From Pseudomonas sp. M47T1 (lineage in GTDB: Bacteria; Pseudomonadota; Gammaproteobacteria; Pseudomonadales; Pseudomonadaceae), in contig NZ_AJWX01000024.1 of assembly GCF_000263855.1 (NCBI RefSeq), positions 39,069-103,068 of the forward strand: a stretch of 64,000 nucleotides of DNA, given 5' to 3'. A program made the translations under genes and the position numbers. Position 1 is the first letter of the stretch. Every line of letters begins with the position of its first letter. Under the pieces are notes generated by a model, which made no database searches, was not told the origin of the DNA, and saw nothing but the letters and a program-made list of their open reading frames with translations. This document shows positions 62,446 to 64,000 of the stretch, one piece after another.

Positions 62446-63041
62446 GGGTTCGGCTCGCTGGCCAGGTCCAGGCGCAGGTTCACCTGTTCGGTCACCCACG
62501 GCACTCCCCCTGCCAAGGTGGCTTGAATGCGTACTGCCTTGGGCAAGCGCTCGGGCCACGGCCAGTTCGCCACCCAGCCACTGTCCTGCCCCAGGGGTGA
62601 ACGACCGCGGTAGCTGAGCGCCAATGCCCGGACGTCGCGCAAGAGCACCTGCGGCTCGCCGAAACGCTGCGCCGCCTGACCGTCTAGCCGGGCAAAGGTC
62701 ACCAGCAAGCGATGGCCGCTCAGCGTCAGTTGCTGCTGATACAGCCCGCCGCCAATGGAGTCCGGCAATGGGCCGTGAAAGGTCAACTGCTCCGGTGCGC
62801 CAATAAAACGTGGCGGCTTGGCGACGGGAGACCCAGTTGCCAATGGCAGCGCCTGGCTGATGGCCCGGCGCAGATAATGCTGCGCAGCCTGCACCTCGTC
62901 CAATCGTGTACTGAAGCGCTCAGCCTTGGCCGTGGCGCGGTTGGCACTGACCAGCGCAGTGCCGACCAGACCCGCCAGGATGCCCAGCAGGCTGAGCACC
63001 ACGAGGATCTCCAATAGGGTGAAACCGCCCTGGCCCTTCAT
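62442..63041 (-). CDS. gspJ: Type II secretion minor pseudopilin GspJ
   Basis: 199 residues from ATG 63041. GGFTLLEILVVLSLLGILAG is the prepilin motif with the Glu5. The C-terminal globular part is typical of GspJ length. It overlaps gspK by 4 bases and the gspI frame by 4. Confidence 0.9.
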   Translation of the reverse strand: MKGQGGFTLLEILVVLSLLGILAGLVGTALVSANRATAKAERFSTRLDEVQAAQHYLRRAISQALPLATGSPVAKPPRFIGAPEQLTFHGPLPDSIGGGLYQQQLTLSGHRLLVTFARLDGQAAQRFGEPQVLLRDVRALALSYRGRSPLGQDSGWVANWPWPERLPKAVRIQATLAGGVPWVTEQVNLRLDLASEPNP

Positions 63042-63399
63042 GGCGTGACCCCGGCGCTGCGCACGCGCAGGGTGCTGACCTGCAGCCGCTGGGCGCCTTG
63101 ATGCAGGCTCAGGTCCAGACGATACAAGCGGGCTGACCCTGGCTCCGAAGGCACCAGAGCGATGTCGCACACCCAGGCTACATCGTCCCAGGGCCCCGCT
63201 GCCGGCCAGGCTGCAACGGCCCAGCATCCAGGCTGTCGACCAGCGAGGCGGCCGCAAGGCTCAGGCGATCGGCCCCGGCGCTTTGCTGCAACGCCTGCGC
63301 ACTCTGACCAAACGCGCCCAGCAGCGCGGTAGCGCAAAGGGCCAGCACCGCCAGCGCCGCGAGCATTTCCAGTAAGGTAAAACCGCGCTGAGGGGTCAT
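63038..63399 (-). pseudogene. gspI: Type II secretion minor pseudopilin GspI, frameshifted
   Basis: The N-terminal frame from ATG 63399 reads MTPQRGFTLLEMLAALAVLA up to DSLDAGPLQPGRQRGPGTM and stops near 63178. The remainder (DDVAWVCDIALVPSEPG and LYRLDLSLHQGAQRLQVSTL) lies in another frame and ends at 63038. Adding one base at the GGGGCCC run near 63191-63200 would restore PLQPGRQRG-PWDDVAWVC, the natural GspI sequence. This is a real frameshift or a homopolymer sequencing error; the surrounding overlaps are intact. Confidence 0.8.
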
Positions 63400-63833
63400 G
63401 GCAGGTCGCGCAACTGCACGGCGCCCGTCAGCCAGGCCACGTCGATACGCCAATGCCGTTGCCCCTGGTTGATCAGCACATTGCCGCCACTGGCACCGCC
63501 GTCGGGGTAGAACTCGAACCCGGCGCCCAAGCCTTCAGCCGTCTGCAGGCGCACCTGCCAGTCGGCTGGCCAACGCACCACGGGTTTGCCCGGGGCCTGG
63601 ACTATGCGCCCCTGCAAATCAAAACGCGTGCGCGCCGCTTGTCCGCTGACGATGGCCTGTACCCGCGCCGCGCGAAGGGCCTGCACCATCTGGCCCAGGG
63701 CCTTGCGCTCGGCGGCACTGTGCAGCCCGCGCTGCAGGCCATAGCCCACCAGCCCCGCCGCCACACCGATGAGCACGATCACCACCAGCATTTCCAGCAG
63801 GGTGAAGCCGCGGGCGCGCCTGTTCAATGGCAT
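63396..63833 (-). CDS. gspH: Type II secretion minor pseudopilin GspH
   Basis: 145 residues. RARGFTLLEMLVVIVLIGVA is the prepilin motif with Glu5. GspH joins the pseudopilus after processing by the prepilin peptidase. The stop overlaps the gspI start by 4 bases and it starts 8 bases after the gspG stop. Confidence 0.9.
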   Translation of the reverse strand: MPLNRRARGFTLLEMLVVIVLIGVAAGLVGYGLQRGLHSAAERKALGQMVQALRAARVQAIVSGQAARTRFDLQGRIVQAPGKPVVRWPADWQVRLQTAEGLGAGFEFYPDGGASGGNVLINQGQRHWRIDVAWLTGAVQLRDLP

Positions 63834-63841
63834 GCGCGGGG

Positions 63842-64000
63842 TTATTCCCAGTTGCCCAGGTCGGCGTTGTACCCTTCGCCACCTGGCTGGCCGTCCTGAC
63901 CATAGAAAATCAGGTCGAAGCTGCCGTGTTCACCGGGGAAGCGGTAGCCGAACGGGTGGCCGAACGGGTCTTTCAGGTCCGACGGCTTGGCGTACGGGCC
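63842..64000 (-). CDS. gspG: Type II secretion major pseudopilin GspG (C-terminal part only)
   Basis: The last 52 residues, read from the right edge: GPYAKPSDLKDPFGHPFGYR, then PGEHGSFDLIFYGQDGQPGG and EGYNADLGNWE, the GspG C-terminus with its calcium-site region. The N-terminus is beyond the window. It places the beginning of the operon to the right and shows the order G-H-I-J-K-L-M-C/N-D. Confidence 0.9.
   Translation of the reverse strand, partial: GPYAKPSDLKDPFGHPFGYRFPGEHGSFDLIFYGQDGQPGGEGYNADLGNWE

Noticed and set aside
1..64000. CRISPR arrays, tRNA or rRNA genes
   Set aside because: No regularly spaced direct repeats, no cloverleaf with CCA-type ends, and no rRNA-like conserved stretches were seen.

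Overview
The window looks like chromosomal DNA of a Pseudomonas of the putida/fluorescens type. The evidence is a XenA-type Old Yellow Enzyme that closely matches what I remember of the P. putida protein, a type II secretion operon of pseudomonad layout, several copies of the short palindromic REP element typical of Pseudomonas, and GC-rich codon use over most of the window. I see no rRNA, tRNA or CRISPR array. Identifications rest on reading motifs and remembered families, not on searches.

Layout. (1) Bases 1 to about 9.6 kb are visibly less GC-rich than the rest and look accessory: the 5' end of a LysR regulator gene, a divergent SDR and a zinc alcohol dehydrogenase, a scar made of a small conserved gene joined to a decayed YfcF-type glutathione transferase, a Tag-like glycosylase, and a four-gene operon that alternates outer-membrane barrel proteins with exported DUF1254/DUF1214 proteins. 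(2) 9.6-26.3 kb holds independent housekeeping or stress units: MFS exporters, an ABC exporter, CsbD, a thymidylate-kinase-like protein, a TetR/DJ-1 pair, a GlxA-type AraC regulator, PoxB, an AroQ plus MHS-transporter pair with its LysR, and an ArsR/XenA divergent pair with a clear palindromic operator. (3) 26.4-46 kb is a large nitrogen/carbon catabolic region: aldehyde dehydrogenase, an Lrp regulator, GabT, a hydroxyacid dehydrogenase, tartrate/malate dehydrogenase, GabD, an M20 deacylase, a three-subunit HcnABC-like amine dehydrogenase, a dipeptide/opine-type ABC transporter, a DadA/PuuB-like oxidase and a HAD hydrolase. Eleven of these (46045 down to 32788) lie head to tail on the minus strand, several with 4-base overlaps, and look like one uptake-and-oxidation operon ending in succinate. 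(4) 46-53 kb has GNAT, cupin, a truncated LysR, REP pairs and an orphan TonB-dependent receptor. (5) 53.1-57 kb is a PaoABC-like molybdenum aldehyde oxidoreductase with a MocA-like cytidylyltransferase. (6) 57-57.2 kb carries a 131-bp MITE-like inverted-repeat element. (7) 57.4-64 kb is a type II secretion operon (GspG-H-I-J-K-L-M-C/N-D, minus strand) that runs off the right edge. Its GspD has a lipobox, and its GspI reading frame is broken by an apparent one-base slip.

The parts most worth following up are the duplicated barrel/DUF1254 operon in the low-GC island, the eleven-gene transporter/oxidoreductase operon of unknown substrate, the MITE, and the type II secretion operon with a lipoprotein secretin and interrupted gspI.
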